From assembly GCF_000931445.1 (NCBI RefSeq), contig NZ_CP010849.1:806001-870000 (forward strand): 64,000 nucleotides of DNA, given 5' to 3'. Origin of the DNA: Streptomyces cyaneogriseus subsp. noncyanogenus. Lineage in GTDB: Bacteria > Actinomycetota > Actinomycetes > Streptomycetales > Streptomycetaceae. Shown here piece after piece: positions 11,001-23,327 of the stretch. The notes under the pieces were generated by a model. That model did no database searches, was not told the origin of the DNA, and saw nothing but the letters and a program-made list of their open reading frames with translations. Numbering within the stretch: the stretch's first letter is position 1; each line of letters opens with the position of its first letter. Both the position numbers and the translations under genes were made by a program.

Positions 11001-13406
11001 GCGCACCCAGTACTCGGCCGAGCACACCGTCCGGGCCGCGAGCGGTTCCCCGGTGACCGTGGACACGATCGGCAGCACCGGCTCGTGGAAGGCGACGCCG
11101 GCGAGCACCTCGCGATAGGCGTCCAGCATCGGGTCCATCAGGGGCGAGTGGAACGCGTGGCTCACCCGCAGCCGCCTCGTCCGCCGTCCGAGGGAGGCGA
11201 AGTGCCCGGCGGCCCGGAGCACCGCGCCCTCCTCGCCCGACACGACCACCGCCTCCGGCCCGTTCACGGCGGCGACGCCCGCCCCGCCGCCGCCGTCCAG
11301 CACCGGCAGGACCTCGTCCTCGGTGGCCTGGACGGCCACCATCGCACCGCCTTCGGGCAGCCGCTCCATCAGCCCGCCGCGCGCCGCCACCACCCGGCAG
11401 GCGTCCTGAAGGGTCCACAGTCCCGCGGCGAAGGCCGCCGACAGCTCACCGATGGAGTGCCCGGCCACCACCTCCGGCCGCACGCCCCACGATCCGAGCC
11501 ACCGCGTCAGCGCGGCCTCGACCGCGAACAGCGCGGGCTGGGTCCAGCCCGTCCGGTCCAGCAGCTCCGCCGCCGGCTCCGTCTCCTCGATCAGCACCTC
11601 GCGCAGCGGCCGGTCCAGCAGGCCGGCGAAGCCGGCGCACACCTCGTCCAGCGCCGCCGCGAACCCGGGGAACGCCGCGTACAGCTCCCGGGCCATGCCG
11701 AACCGCTGGGTGCCCTGCCCGGCGTAGAGGAAGGCGGTGCGCCCGGCGAGCGCGGCGCCCCGCACCACGGCGGGGTGCCTGGCGCCCTCGGCGAGCGCCC
11801 GCACCCCGGCGAGCAGCTCGTCGCGGTCCCCCGCCACCACCGCGGCCCGGTGTTCGAACGCCGTCCGGGTGGTCGCGAGCGACCATGCGACATCGTGGGG
11901 GTCGTGAGCCTCCAGCGCGGACAGCAGCCGCCCGGCCTGGCCGGCCAGCGCGCCGGGGGTCCTGCCGGACAGCAGCAGCGGCACCCGGGGCAGCGGTGCC
12001 CGGGCCGCCGGCTCGGCGGCCTCGGCCGCCGGGGCCTCTTCCAGGACGAGGTGGGCGTTGGTGCCGCTGATCCCGAAGGAGGACACCGCGGCCCGGCGGG
12101 GCGCGTCCGTCTCCGGCCACCGCCGCCGCTCGGTCAGCAGCCTCACCACGCCCGCCGACCAGTCCACGTGCGACGACGGGGTCTCGGCGTGCAGGGTCTT
12201 GGGCAGTACTCCGTGCCGCAGCGCCAGCACCATCTTGATCACGCCGCCGACCCCGGCCGCGGCCTGCGTGTGCCCGATGTTGGACTTCAGCGAGCCGAGC
12301 CACAGGGGGCGGTCGCGGTCGAGGCCGTAGGTGTCCAGGATGGCCTGCGCCTCGATGGGGTCGCCGAGGCTGGTGCCGGTGCCGTGCGCCTCGACCGCGT
12401 CCACGTCGGCCGGGGACAGCCCGGCGTCCTCCAGCGCCTGCCGGATCACCCGCTGCTGGGAGGGCCCGTTGGGCGCGGTGAACCCGTTCGACGCGCCGTC
12501 CTGGTTGACCGCGCTGCCGCGTACCACGGCCAGCACCGGATGCCCGAGCCGCAGGGCGTCCGAGAGCCGCTCCACCAGGAGCATGCCGACGCCCTCGGCC
12601 CAGCCGGTGCCGTCGGCCGCGTCGGCGAAGGACTTGCAGCGCCCGTCCGGGGCCAGGCCGCGCTGGCGGCTGAAGGCGACGAGCATGCCCGGGGTGGACA
12701 TCACCGTCGCACCGCCGGCCAGGGCCAGCGCGCACTCCCCCCGGCGCAGCGACTGGACCGCCAGGTGCAGCGCGACCAGCGACGACGAGCACGCCGTGTC
12801 GACGGTGACGGCGGGCCCCTCGAAGCCGAAGGTGTAGGCGATCCGCCCGGAGGCGGCGCTGTTGGTGGTGCCGGTGAGCAGGTGCGCCTCCGCCCCGCCG
12901 GTGGCCTGGTGCAGCCGGGGGCCGTAGTCCGGTGCCATCGCCCCCGCGAACACCCCGACCCTGGCACCGCGCAGCGCGGCGGGGCGGATCCCGGCCCGCT
13001 CCAGCGTCTCCCAGGAGGTCTCCAGGAGCAGCCGCTGCTGCGGGTCCATGGCCGCCGCCTCGCGCGGCGAGATCCCGAAGAACTCCGGGTCGAACTCGGT
13101 CGCCCCGCGCAGGAATCCGCCGCGCCGGGTGTAGGTGCGTCCGGGCGTGTCGGGGTCCGGGTCGTACAGCGACTCCATGTCCCAGCCCCGGTCGGCGGGG
13201 AAGTCGGTGATGGCGTCGCCGCCGGTGTCCAGCAGCCGCCACAGCTCCTCGGGGGAGCCGACGCCGCCGGGGAACCGGCACGCCATGCCGACGACGGCGA
13301 CCGGTTCCCGGCCGGCCCGCTCGGCGTCCTTCAGCCGTTGCTTGGTCTGCTGCAGCTCGGCCGTGACCCGCTTGAGGTACTCGACCAGCTTCTCCTCGTT
13401 GCTCAC
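8007..13406 (-). CDS. Type I PKS, single module KS-AT-DH-KR-ACP (malonyl)
   Basis: A 1799-residue one-module PKS. Its N-terminal docking helix ([10 protein letters not shown]) is followed by a KS (about 13310-12060; DTACSS, HGTGT, NIGH). The AT (about 11740-10700) has GHSIG and HAFH, predicting malonyl-CoA. The DH has [10 protein letters not shown] and [10 protein letters not shown]. The KR has GGTGTLG, a VDD signature suggesting B-type, and a catalytic Tyr in GQANYAAGN. The ACP has GVDSV. With DH and KR intact it should leave an alpha,beta-unsaturated unit without a methyl branch. I chose GTG at 13406, which has GGAGGG just upstream and lies 10 bp after the previous PKS stop, over a longer frame that overlaps that gene. 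It follows the loader/module 1 gene directly and probably acts as the next module. Confidence 0.93.
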   Translation of the reverse strand: MSNEEKLVEYLKRVTAELQQTKQRLKDAERAGREPVAVVGMACRFPGGVGSPEELWRLLDTGGDAITDFPADRGWDMESLYDPDPDTPGRTYTRRGGFLRGATEFDPEFFGISPREAAAMDPQQRLLLETSWETLERAGIRPAALRGARVGVFAGAMAPDYGPRLHQATGGAEAHLLTGTTNSAASGRIAYTFGFEGPAVTVDTACSSSLVALHLAVQSLRRGECALALAGGATVMSTPGMLVAFSRQRGLAPDGRCKSFADAADGTGWAEGVGMLLVERLSDALRLGHPVLAVVRGSAVNQDGASNGFTAPNGPSQQRVIRQALEDAGLSPADVDAVEAHGTGTSLGDPIEAQAILDTYGLDRDRPLWLGSLKSNIGHTQAAAGVGGVIKMVLALRHGVLPKTLHAETPSSHVDWSAGVVRLLTERRRWPETDAPRRAAVSSFGISGTNAHLVLEEAPAAEAAEPAARAPLPRVPLLLSGRTPGALAGQAGRLLSALEAHDPHDVAWSLATTRTAFEHRAAVVAGDRDELLAGVRALAEGARHPAVVRGAALAGRTAFLYAGQGTQRFGMARELYAAFPGFAAALDEVCAGFAGLLDRPLREVLIEETEPAAELLDRTGWTQPALFAVEAALTRWLGSWGVRPEVVAGHSIGELSAAFAAGLWTLQDACRVVAARGGLMERLPEGGAMVAVQATEDEVLPVLDGGGGAGVAAVNGPEAVVVSGEEGAVLRAAGHFASLGRRTRRLRVSHAFHSPLMDPMLDAYREVLAGVAFHEPVLPIVSTVTGEPLAARTVCSAEYWVRQAREPVRFAAAVRRLREDGVTRFLGVGPDAAVTTMAEGCLPDGDPVPVAVALLRADRPEPVTALTALATVHAHGAEVDWRQVFAGTGATTVAVPTYAFQRDRYWMDAPSGTGGLRAAGLVAGDHPLLGAVLPLPESGGTVLTGRLSLELQPWLADHAVLGRVVVPGAAFVEMALRAGREAGCDLLDELTLHTPLVLGERGGADVQVVVGDADASGHRAVSVHARQEGGAWVRHADGSLTGRADPAAAETAPWPPEGAQEIPLGEVYADLGARGYDYGPAFQGLTALWRRGDEVFAEVALPPEASDGADRFGLHPALLDAALHAVWYGSFLDGTDGGVLPYAWSGVSLAAAGARALRVRMSPAGPDGVSLRLADAAGAPVASVDGLRFRRMPASGPGTPAESLFRVDWPAVPAGEPARPARWTLAQGPADLPAGPGVVFLRCPSGPDAPQVTAAVLAVMQEWLADERFASGTLVLVTEHAVAAGPGEPVDGLAQAGVWGLVRSAQTENPGRFGLLDVDTEPVPWDAVAALMAEEPQLAVRSGRVLVPRMVRAASGGGAPPAAFGSGTVLLTGGTGTLGGIVARHLVTAHGVRRLLLVSRSGAASPGAAELVAELSGLGAEAVPAACDTADRAALARLLDAVPAEAPLTAVVHAAGVVDDGVLTELTPQRLDAALSPKMVAAWNLHELTRDLDLSAFVLFSSMSGLIGPAGQANYAAGNAYLDALAQYRRARGLPGVSLAWGMWAERSAMTGHLTDVDLARLARLGVTLSSSEEGVALLDAALGLDEPVLVPVTLDLTEVRAQADVPPILRRLAGREVARRSPRPAPAGPGSAADRLAGLPEDGRYEVLLDLVCTLMGEVLGYPAGRAVDPGRAFSELGVDSVSAVEFRNRIGAETGLRLAQTLVFDHPTAAAVARELTRALAGRSPAPAGSVLAELDRVEAALTPASVTGPDGDEIADRVEALLLRLRALRDSADGSADRIDVTAATDEELFQFLDGS

Positions 13407-13416
13407 AAGCCCTCCG

Positions 13417-16400
13417 TCAGGACGTGCCGAGTTCGCCATCGATGAGGTGGAAGAGCTCGTCGAGCTCCAGTCCGTCCAGCTCGCCCGCCGGGCGTCCGGG
13501 CGGCTCGGCGAGGCTGGCCGCCGGGGCCGGTCCCGCCGGGCCCAGGGCCGCGGCGAGGTGGGCGGCGAGCGCCGAGGGCGTCGGGTAGTCGAACACCAGC
13601 GTCGCCCGCAGCCGCAGCCCGGTCGCCGCGCCGAGCCGGTTGCGCAGTTCGACCGCCGTCAGCGAGTCGAAGCCGAGTTCCTTGAAGGTCCGGCCGGGTT
13701 CGACCGCGCCGGGCGTCCCGTGGGCCAGGACCGTGGCCGTGTGCTCGCGTACCAGGCCGAGCAGTGCCTCCTCGCGGTCGGCCGCGGACATCCCGGCCAG
13801 GCGGTCGCCGAGCGGCGCGGGGCCGCCCGGTTCGCCGGCGGCCTCCGCCCGCCTGACCCGTGCGCGGACCACACCGCGCAGCAGCGCCGGTACCGCGCCG
13901 CCGGCCCGTACCGCGGCCGGTTCGAGCCGGGCCGGTACGAGGAGCGCCTCCCCGCAGGAGACCGCGGCGTCGAACAGGGCGAGGCCCTCCGCCGAGGACA
14001 GCGGGGCCAGGCCGGCGCGGCGCATCCGGCTCAGGTCGGCGTCGGCGAGGTGGCCGGTCATTCCGCTGGCCCGTGCCCACAGGCCCCAGGCGAGCGACAC
14101 GGCGGGCAGGCCGCGCGCCGCCCGCCGCTGGGCCAGGGTGTCCAGGAACGCGTTGGCGGCGGCGTAGTTGGCCTGTCCTGGCAGGCCGAGGATCCCGGCG
14201 GCCGAGGAGAACAGCACGAACAGCGCCAGGTCGTGCCCCCGGGTCAGCTCGTGCAGGTGCAGCGCGGCGTCGGCCTTGGGGCGCAGCACCCGTTCGAGCT
14301 GCTCGGGCCGCATCGCCTCCAGCACGCTGTCGTCGAGCAGCCCGGCGGCGTGCACCACGCCGGTCAGCGGGTGCTCGGCCGGGACCGACGCCAGCAGCGC
14401 GGCCAGCGCGTCCCGGTCGGCGACGTCGCAGGCGGCCACGGTGACCGTCGCGCCGAGCCCGGTCAGGTCCGCGGCGAGCTCGGCCGCGCCAGGGGCGTCC
14501 GGCCCGCGCCGGCCGGCCAGCAGCAGGTGGGAGACGCCGTACCGGGAGACCAGGTGCCGGGCGAAGAGGCCGCCGAGGGTGCCGGTGGCACCGGTGACGA
14601 GCACCGTGCCATCGGCGAGGGCGGGCCGCGCCGCCGGCCTGGCGGTGACCCTGGCCAGCCGGGGTGCCATCGCCCGCCCCTTGCGGAGCGCGAGCTGCGG
14701 TTCCCCGGTGGCGAGGGCGTCCGGCAGCGCCGCGGCCGACGCCTCGTGACCGTCCAGGTCGGCGACGACGAACCGGTCCGGGTGCTCCCGCTGCGCGGAC
14801 CGGACCATGCCCCACACCCCGGCGCCCGCCAGCCCGGAGTCGTCCGCCTCGGCCGGGTCCACGACCACCGCGTTCCGGGTGAGCAGCACCAGCCTCGATC
14901 CGGCGAACCGCTCGTCGGCGAGCCACTCCTGCATCAGCCGCAGGGCCCGGCCGGCCACGGCGTGGGCTCCGTCCGCCGTGGGCGGCCCGGTCAGCGCGGC
15001 GGCCACCACCTGCGGCACCGCTCCGGCGGCGGCCAGCGCGCCGAGACCGGCGTGGCAGGGCCCCCCGATGCCGAAGGTGTCGGCGCCGAGGACCGCCCAC
15101 GGCCGGGCGGCATCACGGGTGTCCGGCAGCCGCGCCTCGGCCCAGTCCACCCGGAAGAGCGCGTCCGGCGGCCCGGCGGCCGGCTCGCCGGCCGGGAGCG
15201 GCCGCAGTGCCAGTGACTCCACCGAGGCCACCGGCGCCCCGGTGGTGTCGGCGAGCCGCAGCGTGACCGCGTCCGCGCCGTCCGGTGAGATCCGCACCCG
15301 CAGCGCGCGGGCGCCGGTGGCCCGCAGCGTCACGCCCTGCCAGGAGAACGGCAGGCGGGGGTCCGGGCCGTCGGCGACCGCCGCGTGCAGCGCGGCGTCC
15401 AGCAGCGCCGGGTGCAGTCCGAACCGGCCGGCGTCGGCCTCGGTCTGCGGTGGCAGCGCGACCTCGGCGAAGATCTCCTCGCCCCGGCGCCACCAGGCGC
15501 GCAGGCCGCGGAAGGCCGGGCCGTAGCGGTAGCCGAGCTCGGTCCAGCGGTCGTACCCGCCGTCCCACTCGACCGGGACGGCGCCCGGCGGCGGCCAGGC
15601 GGCCAGGTCGAACTCCTCGGCCGGGCCGGAGGCGAGCACCCCGCTCGCGTGCCGGCGCCACCGGCCCGGCCCGTCGTCCGGGCGGGCGTGGACGGCCAGC
15701 TCGCGGCGCCCGGACGCGTCCTCCTCGCCGACCGTGACCCGCACGGCCACCGCGCCGTGCGGCGGCAGCACCAGCGGCACCTCGCACGTCAGCTCCGCGA
15801 CCCGGTCGCAGCCCACCTCGTCGCCCGCGCGGACCGCCAGCTCGACGAAGGCCGCGCCGGGCAGCAGCACTAAGTCGCCGAGGCCGTGGTCGGCCAGCCA
15901 CGGCTGGGCCGCTCGGGACAGCCGCCCGGTGAGCACCAGGCCGCCGGAGTCCGGCAGTTCCACCACCGCGCCGAGCAGCGGATGGCCCGCCGCGTCCAGT
16001 CCCGCCGCCTCGACGTCGGCGGGCCCGCCGTCGGGTACCGGGTCGAGCCAGTAGCGCCGCCGCAGGAACACCGAGGCGGGTACGTCGGTCTGCCGGGCGC
16101 CGGGGAAGACCGCCCGCCAGTCGGGGGCCACCCCGCGCACGTACGCCTCGGCCAGCGAGGTGGTGAACCGCGCGAGGCCGCCGTCGTCGCGGCGCAGGGA
16201 GCCGACGGCGGCCGCTCCCTCCCGTACGTCCTCGACCGCGGCCGTCAGCACCGGGTGCGGGCTGACCTCGATGAACACCGCGTGCCCCTGCTCGGCCAGC
16301 AGGCCGACCGTCTCCGCGAAGCGGACCTTTTGGCGCAGGTTGTCGTACCAGTACCCGCCGTCCAGGCCGGTGGTGTCCAGTACGCCGGCGGTCACGGTCG

Positions 16401-19400
16401 AGTAGAACGGGATCGCCGAGGGGCGGGGGGTGAGCCCGGCCAGGACGCGGGCGAGTTCGTCCTCGATCCGCTCCACGTGCGCCGAGTGCGAGGCGTAGTC
16501 CACCGGGAGCCGCTTGCAGCGCACCCCCGCCGACTCGCACTCGGCGGCCAGTTCCGCCAGCGCGTCGGGGTCCCCGGCGACGACGACCGACCCCGGCCCG
16601 TTGACCACCGCCACCGAGAGCCGGCCGTCCCAGCGAAGCAGGCGCGCGGCGGTCTCGTCCTCGGACAGCGCGACGGAGACCATGCCGCCGGCGCCGGACA
16701 GCGCCAGGATGGCCTTGCTGCGCAGGGCGACGACCTTCGCCGCGTCCGCGAGGCCGAGGGCTCCGGCGACGCAGGCGGCCGCGATCTCCCCCTGCGAGTG
16801 GCCGACCACCGCGTCGGGCTCCACACCGTAGGAGCGCCACAGGGCGGCGAGCGACACCATCACCGCGAACAGCGCGGGTTGCACCACGTCCACCCGCTCC
16901 AGCGCGGCCGGATCGCGCAGCACCTGGAACAGGTCCCAGTCGACGTGGGGGGCGAGGGCTTCGGCGCAGGCCAGCATCGATGCGGCGAACACCGGCGAGG
17001 AGTCCAGCAGGTCCACCGCCATCCCGGCCCACTGCGAGCCCTGGCCGGGGAAGACGAACACCACCCCGCCCGTCGGCCCGGCGGTGCCGCGCACGACGCC
17101 GGGCGCCTCGGCACCGGCGGCGAGCGCGGTCAGGCCCCGGCGCAGCGCGGACAGGTCCGTCCCGACGACGGCGGCCCGGTGCGGCAGACCGGACCGGGCG
17201 GCGGCCAGCGAGAAGCCGGTGTCCGCCCGGTCCAGCCCGGGGCGGGCGTCCGCGAAGGACAGCAGGGCGGCGGCCTGGGCCGCCAGCGCCTCCCGGCTGC
17301 TCGCGGAGAGCACCCAGGGCAGCACCGGGCCGGCCTGCTCGCCGGTCTCCGGCCCCGGCTCGGGGGCGGACTCGGGCCGCGGTTCCGGGCCGGTCCCGGG
17401 CTCGGGCGGGGCCTGTTCGATGATCACGTGCGCGTTGGTGCCGCTGATCCCGAAGGAGGAGACCCCGGCCCGGCGCGCCCGGCCGGTCCGCGGCCACTCC
17501 CGTGCCCCGGTCACCAGCTCCAGCGCCCCGGCGGCCCAGTCGACGTGCGGGGTCGGCTCGTCGGCGTGCAGCGTCCCGGGCACCACCCCGTGGCGCAGCG
17601 CCTGCACCGTCTTGATGACACCGGCCACCCCGGCGGCGGCCTGGGCGTGCCCGATGTTGGACTTCAGCGACCCCAGCAGCAGCGGGCGGCCCGGGTCCCG
17701 GCCGCGCCCGTAGGCCGCCGCGAGCGCCCCCGCCTCGATCGGGTCGCCGAGCGTCGTCCCGGTGCCGTGCGCCTCGACCACGTCGACGTCCCCGGCGGAC
17801 ACCCCGGCGGCGGCGAGGGCCTGGCGGATCACCCGTTCCTGGGCGGCGCCGTTCGGCGCGGTGAGCCCGTTGGAGGCGCCGTCCTGGTTGATCGCGCTGC
17901 CCCGCACCACGGCCAGTACCCGGTGTCCGTTGCGCCGCGCCTCCGACAGCCGTTCCAGCACCACGATGCCGGCGCCCTCGGCCCATCCGGTGCCGTCCGC
18001 GGCGGCGGAGAACGCCTTGCAGCGCCCGTCCTCGGCCAGCCCGCGCTGCCGGCTGAACTCCACGAACATCCCGGGGCCGGACATCACCGCCACCCCGCCG
18101 GCCAGCGCCAGCGAGCACTCCCCGGCCCGCAGGGACCGCGCCGCGAGGTGGAGCGCCACCAGTGACGAGGAGCAGGCGGTGTCCACGGTGACGGCGGGGC
18201 CCTGGAGTCCGAGGGTGTAGGCGATCCGGCCGGAGGCCACGCTGATCGTGCTGCCGGTCAGCCGGTAGCCGTCGGACTCGGTGTGCGCGGCGTGCAGGCG
18301 GGGTCCGTAGTCCTGGGCCATGGCCCCGACGAAGACGCCCACGGGTGTGCCGCGCCGGCCCACCGGGTCGATCCCGGCCCGTTCCAGCGCCTCCCAGGAG
18401 GTCTCCAGCAGCAGCCGCTGCTGGGGGTCCATCGCCAGCGCCTCCCGCGGCGAGATGCCGAAGAACTCGGCGTCGAATTGGTCGGCGTCGTGCAGGAAAC
18501 CGCCGTGCCGGGTGTAGGTCGTGCCCGCCCGGTCCGGGTCGGGGTCGTAGAGCCGGCCGATGTCCCAGCCGCGGTTGGCGGGGAACTCCGAGATCGCGTC
18601 GGTGCCGTCCACCACCAGCCGCCACAGGTCCTCCGGCGACGCGACGCCCCCGGGGAGGCGGCAGGCCATCCCGACGATCGCGACGGGCTCGTCGCTCGCC
18701 GCGGTGGCCGCGGGGGCGGTGGACTGCTCACCGCCCGAGGCGAGTTCCCGCAGGTGGTCGGAGAGCTCGGCCGGGGTCGGGTGGCCGAACAGCACCCCGG
18801 CCGGCAGTGTGAGGCCGGTCGCCGCGCTCAGCCGGTCCCTCAGCTCCACGGCGGACAGGGAGTCGACGCCGAGTTCCTTGAAGGTGGTGCCGGGGTCCAC
18901 GGCGTCGCCGCCCGCGTGGCCGAGCACGACCGCGAGGGCCGAGCGCACCAGCCCGAGCATCCCGGGCCCGGCAGGCGTCGCGGCCGGGTTCCCGGCCCGG
19001 GGCGTGTCCTGGGCGGGCGCCGCCACCGGGGGCGGCGTGGCGGGGGCGGCGGCCGGGACGCCGGTCCCGGTGAGCCAGTGGCGCTCGCGCTGGAAGGCGT
19101 AGGTGGGCAGCCCCACCGTACGGGCGCCGCGCAGGGCGAAGACGCGGGACCAGTCCACCGCGACACCGCGCACATGCAGCTCGGCGAGCGAGGCGAGGAA
19201 CCGTTCCGGGCCGCCCTCGCCCCGGCGCAGCGAGCCGGTGACCGCCGCGGACTCCAGCCCGGCCCGCTCCAGCGTCTCCCGCAGCGCCGGCAGCAGCACC
19301 GGGTGCGGGCTGCACTCGACGAACACCGCGTGCCCGTCCCGGACCAGTGCCCCGGCCGCCCGCTCCAGCTCCACGGTCTGCCGCAGATTGCGGTACCAGT

Positions 19401-21687
19401 AGGCGGCGTCCAGCCCGGCGGTGTCGAGCACGTCACCGGTCACCGTGGAGTAGAACGGCACCGGCGAGGTCCTCGGCCCGATCCCGTCCAGGACGGTGTG
19501 CAGCCGCTCGCGGATCTGTTCCACCTGGGGCGAGTGGGAGGCGTAGTCGACGGCGATGCGGCGGGTCTCGACGCCTTCCCGGGTCCACCGCGCGACCAGT
19601 TCGTCCAGCGCGCCGGGGTCGCCGGCGAGCACCACCGACGACGGGCCGTTGGCCGCGGCGAGGGAGACCGCGCCCTCCCACTCGGCGATCCGGTCGCGCA
19701 CCTCGCCGGCCGGGCGCAGCACCGACACCATGCCGCCGCGGCCCGACAGCGCCGACAGGGCCCGGCTGCGCAAGGTCACCACCCGCGCGGCGTCCTTGAG
19801 CGACAGCGCCCCGGCCACGCACGCGGCGGCTATCTCGCCCTGGCTGTGCCCGACCACCGCCGCCGGCTCCACACCGCACGAGCGCCACAGGGCGGCCAGC
19901 GACACCATCACCGCGAAGAGCGCGGGCTGCACCACGTCCACCCGCTCCAGCGCGGCCGGATCGCGCAGCACCTCGGCGAGCGACCAGTCGACGTAGGGCG
20001 CGAACGCCTCCTCGCAGGCCCGCATCGACGCGGCGAACTCGGGGACGGCGTCCAGCAGCCCGGCCGCCATCCCCGCCCACTGCGCGCCCTGCCCGGGGAA
20101 GACGAACACCACCTTCCCGGTGACGGTGGCCTGCCCCTCGACCACGCCGGCGACGGCCCCGCCGGCGGCGAAGTCGGCCAGCCGTCGCCGCAGTCCGGCC
20201 CGGTCGGCGCCGATCACGACCGCACGGTGCCGGAAGGCGGTCCTGGTCGTGGCGAGGGACAGCCCGATGTCCGCGGCGGGCTCGGCCCGCTCGTCCACGA
20301 AGGACAGCAGCCGGGCGGCCTGGGCGCGCAGTGCCTCGCCGGTACGGCCGGAGAGCGGCCAGGCCGACGCGCCCGGCTCGCGGGCCCCGCCGGCCGGCGG
20401 GGCGGGGGCGGGGGGTTCGGCGACCACCAGATGGCAGTTGGTGCCGCCCATCCCGAACGAACTCACCCCGGCCACCAGCGGCCGGTCCGGCTCCGGCCAC
20501 GGCGTCAGCTCGGTCTGCACCCGCAGCCGCAGTTCGTCGAGGGGGATGTCGGGGTGCGGGGTGGCGAAGTGGAGGCTCGGCGGCAGCATCCGGTGGCGGA
20601 TGCTCAGCGCCACCTTGAGCAGGCCGGCGATCCCGCCCGCGCCCTCCAGGTGCCCGATGTTGGTCTTGACCGACCCCACCGGCAGCGGCGCGCCCGGCTG
20701 CCGGGCGCGCCCCAGCGCGGCACCGAGGGCCGCGGCCTCGATCGGGTCGCCCACCGTGGTGCCGCTGCCGTGCAGTTCCACGTACTGCACGTCCCGCGCG
20801 GCGACGCCCGCGCGCCGGTACGCCCGGCGGACCACCTGCTCCTGCGCGGACCGGCTCGGCACGGTGAGGCCGGTGTGCTCGCCCTCGCCCGCGCCGTCGT
20901 TGTTGACGGCGCCACCGGACAGAACGCAATAGATGTCGTCGCCGTCGGCGAGCGCGGCGGCCAGCGGTTTGAGGACGACGGCCCCGCCGCCCTCACCGCG
21001 GACGAATCCGTTGGCCCGCGCGTCGAAGGTGTGGCACCGGCCGTCCGGTGACAGGCCGCCGAACCGGACCGCGCCGAGCGTCGGCTCGGCCAGGATGTTC
21101 AGGTTCACGCCCCCGGCGATCGCCACGTCGCACTCGCCGCGGCGCAGGCTCTCGCACGCCAGCTGGACCGCCACGAGCGAGGAGGACTGCGCGGTGTCCA
21201 CGGTCAGGCTCGGTCCGCGCAGACCGAGGTGGTGGGAGACGCGGTTGGCGATGATCCCGCGGCGGGTGCCGGTCATCGTGTGCCGGCCGACCCCGGCGGC
21301 GCCGAGCCGGTCCTGCAACGCCGCGTAGTCGTCCCACATGACGCCGACGAAGACTCCGGTGTCGCCGCCGGCGAGCCGGGCGGGGACGATCCGCGCGTCC
21401 TCCAGCGCCTCCCAGGCCAGCTCCAGCATCAGGCGCTGCTGGGGGTCCATCGCGGCGGCCTCGCGCGGTGAGATACCGAAGAACGCCGCGTCGAACCGGT
21501 CGATCCCGTCGACGAAGCCGCCGAGGCGGTGGGGCAGTCCGGCGCCCTGCCACCGGTCCTGCGGCGCCTCCCGTACGGCGTCGGTCCCGTCCCGCAGCAA
21601 ACGCCAGAATGCGGGGCCGTCGCCGGCCCCGGGAAACCGACAAGCCAACCCGACCACGGCGATCCGTCTCATATCCGCAGTCAACAT
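13417..21687 (-). CDS. Type I PKS, KSQ loading module plus module 1 (KSQ-AT-ACP-KS-AT-DH-KR-ACP)
   Basis: This protein of about 2756 residues starts the chain. The first KS has Gln in place of the active-site Cys (DTAQSS; Gln codon 21187-21189) but keeps HGSGT and NIGH, so it is a KSQ decarboxylase. The loading AT (about 20110-19100) has GHSQG and YASH, typical of methylmalonyl-CoA, giving a propionyl starter. Module 1 has a normal KS (DTACSS), a GHSQG/YASH AT, a DH ([20 protein letters not shown]), a KR with LDD (B-type) and NYAAAN, and an ACP. A methyl-branched enoyl product is expected. A TTA codon lies at 15871-15873 in the DH, so translation may depend on bldA. The start is uncertain: ATG at 21687 or 21672, neither with a strong ribosome site. 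A U-tract terminator just upstream implies its own promoter. Confidence 0.93.
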   Translation of the reverse strand: MLTADMRRIAVVGLACRFPGAGDGPAFWRLLRDGTDAVREAPQDRWQGAGLPHRLGGFVDGIDRFDAAFFGISPREAAAMDPQQRLMLELAWEALEDARIVPARLAGGDTGVFVGVMWDDYAALQDRLGAAGVGRHTMTGTRRGIIANRVSHHLGLRGPSLTVDTAQSSSLVAVQLACESLRRGECDVAIAGGVNLNILAEPTLGAVRFGGLSPDGRCHTFDARANGFVRGEGGGAVVLKPLAAALADGDDIYCVLSGGAVNNDGAGEGEHTGLTVPSRSAQEQVVRRAYRRAGVAARDVQYVELHGSGTTVGDPIEAAALGAALGRARQPGAPLPVGSVKTNIGHLEGAGGIAGLLKVALSIRHRMLPPSLHFATPHPDIPLDELRLRVQTELTPWPEPDRPLVAGVSSFGMGGTNCHLVVAEPPAPAPPAGGAREPGASAWPLSGRTGEALRAQAARLLSFVDERAEPAADIGLSLATTRTAFRHRAVVIGADRAGLRRRLADFAAGGAVAGVVEGQATVTGKVVFVFPGQGAQWAGMAAGLLDAVPEFAASMRACEEAFAPYVDWSLAEVLRDPAALERVDVVQPALFAVMVSLAALWRSCGVEPAAVVGHSQGEIAAACVAGALSLKDAARVVTLRSRALSALSGRGGMVSVLRPAGEVRDRIAEWEGAVSLAAANGPSSVVLAGDPGALDELVARWTREGVETRRIAVDYASHSPQVEQIRERLHTVLDGIGPRTSPVPFYSTVTGDVLDTAGLDAAYWYRNLRQTVELERAAGALVRDGHAVFVECSPHPVLLPALRETLERAGLESAAVTGSLRRGEGGPERFLASLAELHVRGVAVDWSRVFALRGARTVGLPTYAFQRERHWLTGTGVPAAAPATPPPVAAPAQDTPRAGNPAATPAGPGMLGLVRSALAVVLGHAGGDAVDPGTTFKELGVDSLSAVELRDRLSAATGLTLPAGVLFGHPTPAELSDHLRELASGGEQSTAPAATAASDEPVAIVGMACRLPGGVASPEDLWRLVVDGTDAISEFPANRGWDIGRLYDPDPDRAGTTYTRHGGFLHDADQFDAEFFGISPREALAMDPQQRLLLETSWEALERAGIDPVGRRGTPVGVFVGAMAQDYGPRLHAAHTESDGYRLTGSTISVASGRIAYTLGLQGPAVTVDTACSSSLVALHLAARSLRAGECSLALAGGVAVMSGPGMFVEFSRQRGLAEDGRCKAFSAAADGTGWAEGAGIVVLERLSEARRNGHRVLAVVRGSAINQDGASNGLTAPNGAAQERVIRQALAAAGVSAGDVDVVEAHGTGTTLGDPIEAGALAAAYGRGRDPGRPLLLGSLKSNIGHAQAAAGVAGVIKTVQALRHGVVPGTLHADEPTPHVDWAAGALELVTGAREWPRTGRARRAGVSSFGISGTNAHVIIEQAPPEPGTGPEPRPESAPEPGPETGEQAGPVLPWVLSASSREALAAQAAALLSFADARPGLDRADTGFSLAAARSGLPHRAAVVGTDLSALRRGLTALAAGAEAPGVVRGTAGPTGGVVFVFPGQGSQWAGMAVDLLDSSPVFAASMLACAEALAPHVDWDLFQVLRDPAALERVDVVQPALFAVMVSLAALWRSYGVEPDAVVGHSQGEIAAACVAGALGLADAAKVVALRSKAILALSGAGGMVSVALSEDETAARLLRWDGRLSVAVVNGPGSVVVAGDPDALAELAAECESAGVRCKRLPVDYASHSAHVERIEDELARVLAGLTPRPSAIPFYSTVTAGVLDTTGLDGGYWYDNLRQKVRFAETVGLLAEQGHAVFIEVSPHPVLTAAVEDVREGAAAVGSLRRDDGGLARFTTSLAEAYVRGVAPDWRAVFPGARQTDVPASVFLRRRYWLDPVPDGGPADVEAAGLDAAGHPLLGAVVELPDSGGLVLTGRLSRAAQPWLADHGLGDLVLLPGAAFVELAVRAGDEVGCDRVAELTCEVPLVLPPHGAVAVRVTVGEEDASGRRELAVHARPDDGPGRWRRHASGVLASGPAEEFDLAAWPPPGAVPVEWDGGYDRWTELGYRYGPAFRGLRAWWRRGEEIFAEVALPPQTEADAGRFGLHPALLDAALHAAVADGPDPRLPFSWQGVTLRATGARALRVRISPDGADAVTLRLADTTGAPVASVESLALRPLPAGEPAAGPPDALFRVDWAEARLPDTRDAARPWAVLGADTFGIGGPCHAGLGALAAAGAVPQVVAAALTGPPTADGAHAVAGRALRLMQEWLADERFAGSRLVLLTRNAVVVDPAEADDSGLAGAGVWGMVRSAQREHPDRFVVADLDGHEASAAALPDALATGEPQLALRKGRAMAPRLARVTARPAARPALADGTVLVTGATGTLGGLFARHLVSRYGVSHLLLAGRRGPDAPGAAELAADLTGLGATVTVAACDVADRDALAALLASVPAEHPLTGVVHAAGLLDDSVLEAMRPEQLERVLRPKADAALHLHELTRGHDLALFVLFSSAAGILGLPGQANYAAANAFLDTLAQRRAARGLPAVSLAWGLWARASGMTGHLADADLSRMRRAGLAPLSSAEGLALFDAAVSCGEALLVPARLEPAAVRAGGAVPALLRGVVRARVRRAEAAGEPGGPAPLGDRLAGMSAADREEALLGLVREHTATVLAHGTPGAVEPGRTFKELGFDSLTAVELRNRLGAATGLRLRATLVFDYPTPSALAAHLAAALGPAGPAPAASLAEPPGRPAGELDGLELDELFHLIDGELGTS

Positions 21688-21726
21688 CGGGAGGCGGGAA
21701 GACGGCTTGTTTCTCGAATCCAAAGC

Positions 21727-21746
21727 GCCACCGGAATTCTGGTGGC
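21727..21746. promoter_or_regulatory. Inverted repeat upstream of the loading PKS, possible operator
   Basis: GCCACC and GGTGGC arms flank an 8-bp centre containing GAATTC, giving a near-palindromic 20-bp site. It lies 40 bp before the likely PKS start and just after a terminator, where a promoter is expected. I see no convincing -10/-35 pair. The operator role is inference. Confidence 0.35.
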
Positions 21747-21782
21747 CGGTAGCAATACGATCGCCGGGAAGTGCGGCACGAC

Positions 21783-21845
21783 AAAAAAACATCGGTATCG
21801 CCCGGCGGTCACCGGAAAGGGTCCGGGCCACCGGGCGATACCGAT
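21783..21845 (-). terminator. Rho-independent terminator after the flavin hydroxylase gene
   Basis: A perfect 15-bp stem (21831-21845 with 21791-21805) closes a 25-nt loop. It is followed, in the minus direction, by one G and then seven T (21789-21783). It lies about 80 bp after the hydroxylase stop. A long stem with a real U-tract is uncommon in Streptomyces and separates this gene from the loading PKS. Confidence 0.88.
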
Positions 21846-21922
21846 ACGCAAAAGAGCGGGGTGAGGCATGCCCGTATCCCGGGGAATGGCCGGGAACAAA
21901 CGCCTCGGTGCGCTCGGTGCGC

Positions 21923-23125
21923 TCAGTACAGAAGCGTCACCGACGGGTGGACATCGAGCACCGCCCGGCTGTAGTCCTCCACGATGATCGGGGCGTTGAG
22001 CGCCGTGTGCCGGCTCATCACGGAAATGTCCCGCCACAGGCGCTGCAACGGGTTCGACAGGGCGAACGCGCTGCCGCCGACGACGTCGAGCAGCTTCTCC
22101 ACGCCCGCCCGCGACTTCTCCTGCGCCGACCTCTCGTGCATCCGCAGCCGCGCCCGTTCCACCCACGGCATCGGCTGGGTCTCCGGCACGCCGTCGAGGA
22201 CCGTACCGATCTCGCGCAGATGCAGCTGGGCGGTCTCGATCAGATGCGTGGCCTCGGCGAACCACATCTGCACCGACGGGGCGTCGGCGGCGGCCTCGTA
22301 GTTGACGTAGGTGATCGGCCGCTTCTTGTCCAGCGCCTGCCGGGTGACCTCCACCGCGCCCTGCGCGGCCCCCACGATCGCGGCGAGCGACTGGACGCTG
22401 CCCTGGATGAGCATGGAGTCCCGCTCGTCCTCGCCCACCAGGTCGGTGAGGCTGAACGCGGTGGCCCGGCGCTCCGGGACGAACACGTCCTCGGCCACGA
22501 CGGTGTGGGTGCCGGAGCCGGCGAGACCGGCCGAGTGCCAGGTCCGCTCGATCCTCAGGTCGCTCATGGGGACCACCACGCCCACGAGGTCCGCGGTCTG
22601 CTCGTCGCCGTCGTGGATGTGCACCACCGGGATGTAGGCCCAGTCGGCGATCTCGCAGCCCGAGCTCCACGGGAAGGTGCCGGTCACCCGGTAGCCGCCC
22701 TCGGCCCGGTACGCCTTCGTGGTCGACAGGTGGGCCGTGGAGATCACGTACGCGTCGGGGTTGCCCTCGAACATGTCCGACAGCGCGGTCTCCGGCATCG
22801 CGTTCAGCGCGAACCGGGTCGACGCGGTGTCGATGGACAGGTTCCAGCCGGCGGACCCGCACGCCTTGCCGACCTCGACGATGATCGATATCAGGTCCGG
22901 CATGCGCAGCTCGTAGCCGCCGAACCGGGCCGGCGTCGTGAGACGGAACATCCCCGCCTCCCTGAGCGCGACCACGACCTCCTCCGCGAGCCTGCGGTCC
23001 TGCTCGGTCTTCACCGCGTGCTCGCGGATCAGCGGGGCGAGCTCGCGGGCACGCGCCACCAGTTCCGCCGGGCCGACCGCCGGCCCGGTCGTCTCCCCCG
23101 CCCGCTCACCGGTCACTGCTGTCAC
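21923..23125 (-). CDS. Flavin-dependent hydroxylase with acyl-CoA dehydrogenase fold (group D two-component monooxygenase)
   Basis: The 400-residue product has the acyl-CoA dehydrogenase/HsaA-HpaB type layout: an N-terminal helical domain ([18 protein letters not shown]), a central beta domain ([15 protein letters not shown]) and a C-terminal four-helix domain. Family knowledge says such proteins use reduced FMN or FAD from a separate reductase to hydroxylate a substrate with O2. A matching reductase is at 53052-53642. The early SGC/W region resembles hydroxylases more than true acyl-CoA dehydrogenases. I chose GTG at 23125 because AAGGAGG lies about 7 bp upstream; longer frames lack one. The gene is flanked by U-tract terminators on both sides, so it is probably its own transcription unit. 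A tailoring oxidation of the polyketide is the likely job, with substrate unknown. Confidence 0.82.
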   Translation of the reverse strand: MTAVTGERAGETTGPAVGPAELVARARELAPLIREHAVKTEQDRRLAEEVVVALREAGMFRLTTPARFGGYELRMPDLISIIVEVGKACGSAGWNLSIDTASTRFALNAMPETALSDMFEGNPDAYVISTAHLSTTKAYRAEGGYRVTGTFPWSSGCEIADWAYIPVVHIHDGDEQTADLVGVVVPMSDLRIERTWHSAGLAGSGTHTVVAEDVFVPERRATAFSLTDLVGEDERDSMLIQGSVQSLAAIVGAAQGAVEVTRQALDKKRPITYVNYEAAADAPSVQMWFAEATHLIETAQLHLREIGTVLDGVPETQPMPWVERARLRMHERSAQEKSRAGVEKLLDVVGGSAFALSNPLQRLWRDISVMSRHTALNAPIIVEDYSRAVLDVHPSVTLLY

Positions 23126-23242
23126 GACATCCTCCTTCGGTGGTGCGCCGCAGACCGACCCCGATCGGGGAGGGCTCACCGCACCGCGCCTCGGGGTCGA
23201 GTCAATCCGCTGGGGCGGGCCGATCCCAGCGTCGAGGAACCC

Positions 23243-23298
23243 AAAAACCGGCCGCCGGGCTGGTACTGGGAACCAAGTACCAGCCGACGACCGGTTTT
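23243..23298 (-). terminator. Rho-independent terminator after the MFS exporter gene
   Basis: An 8-bp outer stem (23244-23251 with 23291-23298) and a 10-bp inner stem (23258-23267 with 23276-23285) form one long interrupted hairpin. A five-T run follows in the minus direction (23247-23243, partly within the outer stem). It starts 30 bp after the MFS stop codon and 118 bp before the hydroxylase start. Confidence 0.8.
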
Positions 23299-23327
23299 CC
23301 GCCGGGCTGCGGGAGGGGTCGGACGGG

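Noticed and set aside
7485..13445. Very long plus-strand open frame of about 1986 codons
   Set aside because: It is antisense to the PKS at 8007-13406, is Arg/Gly/Gln-rich, and has no domain; it is a GC-driven shadow. Similar long frames opposite other PKS genes were rejected for the same reason.
21687..21831. N-terminal extension of the loading PKS to 21831
   Set aside because: The extra residues show no docking or domain features and would run into the intrinsic terminator hairpin.
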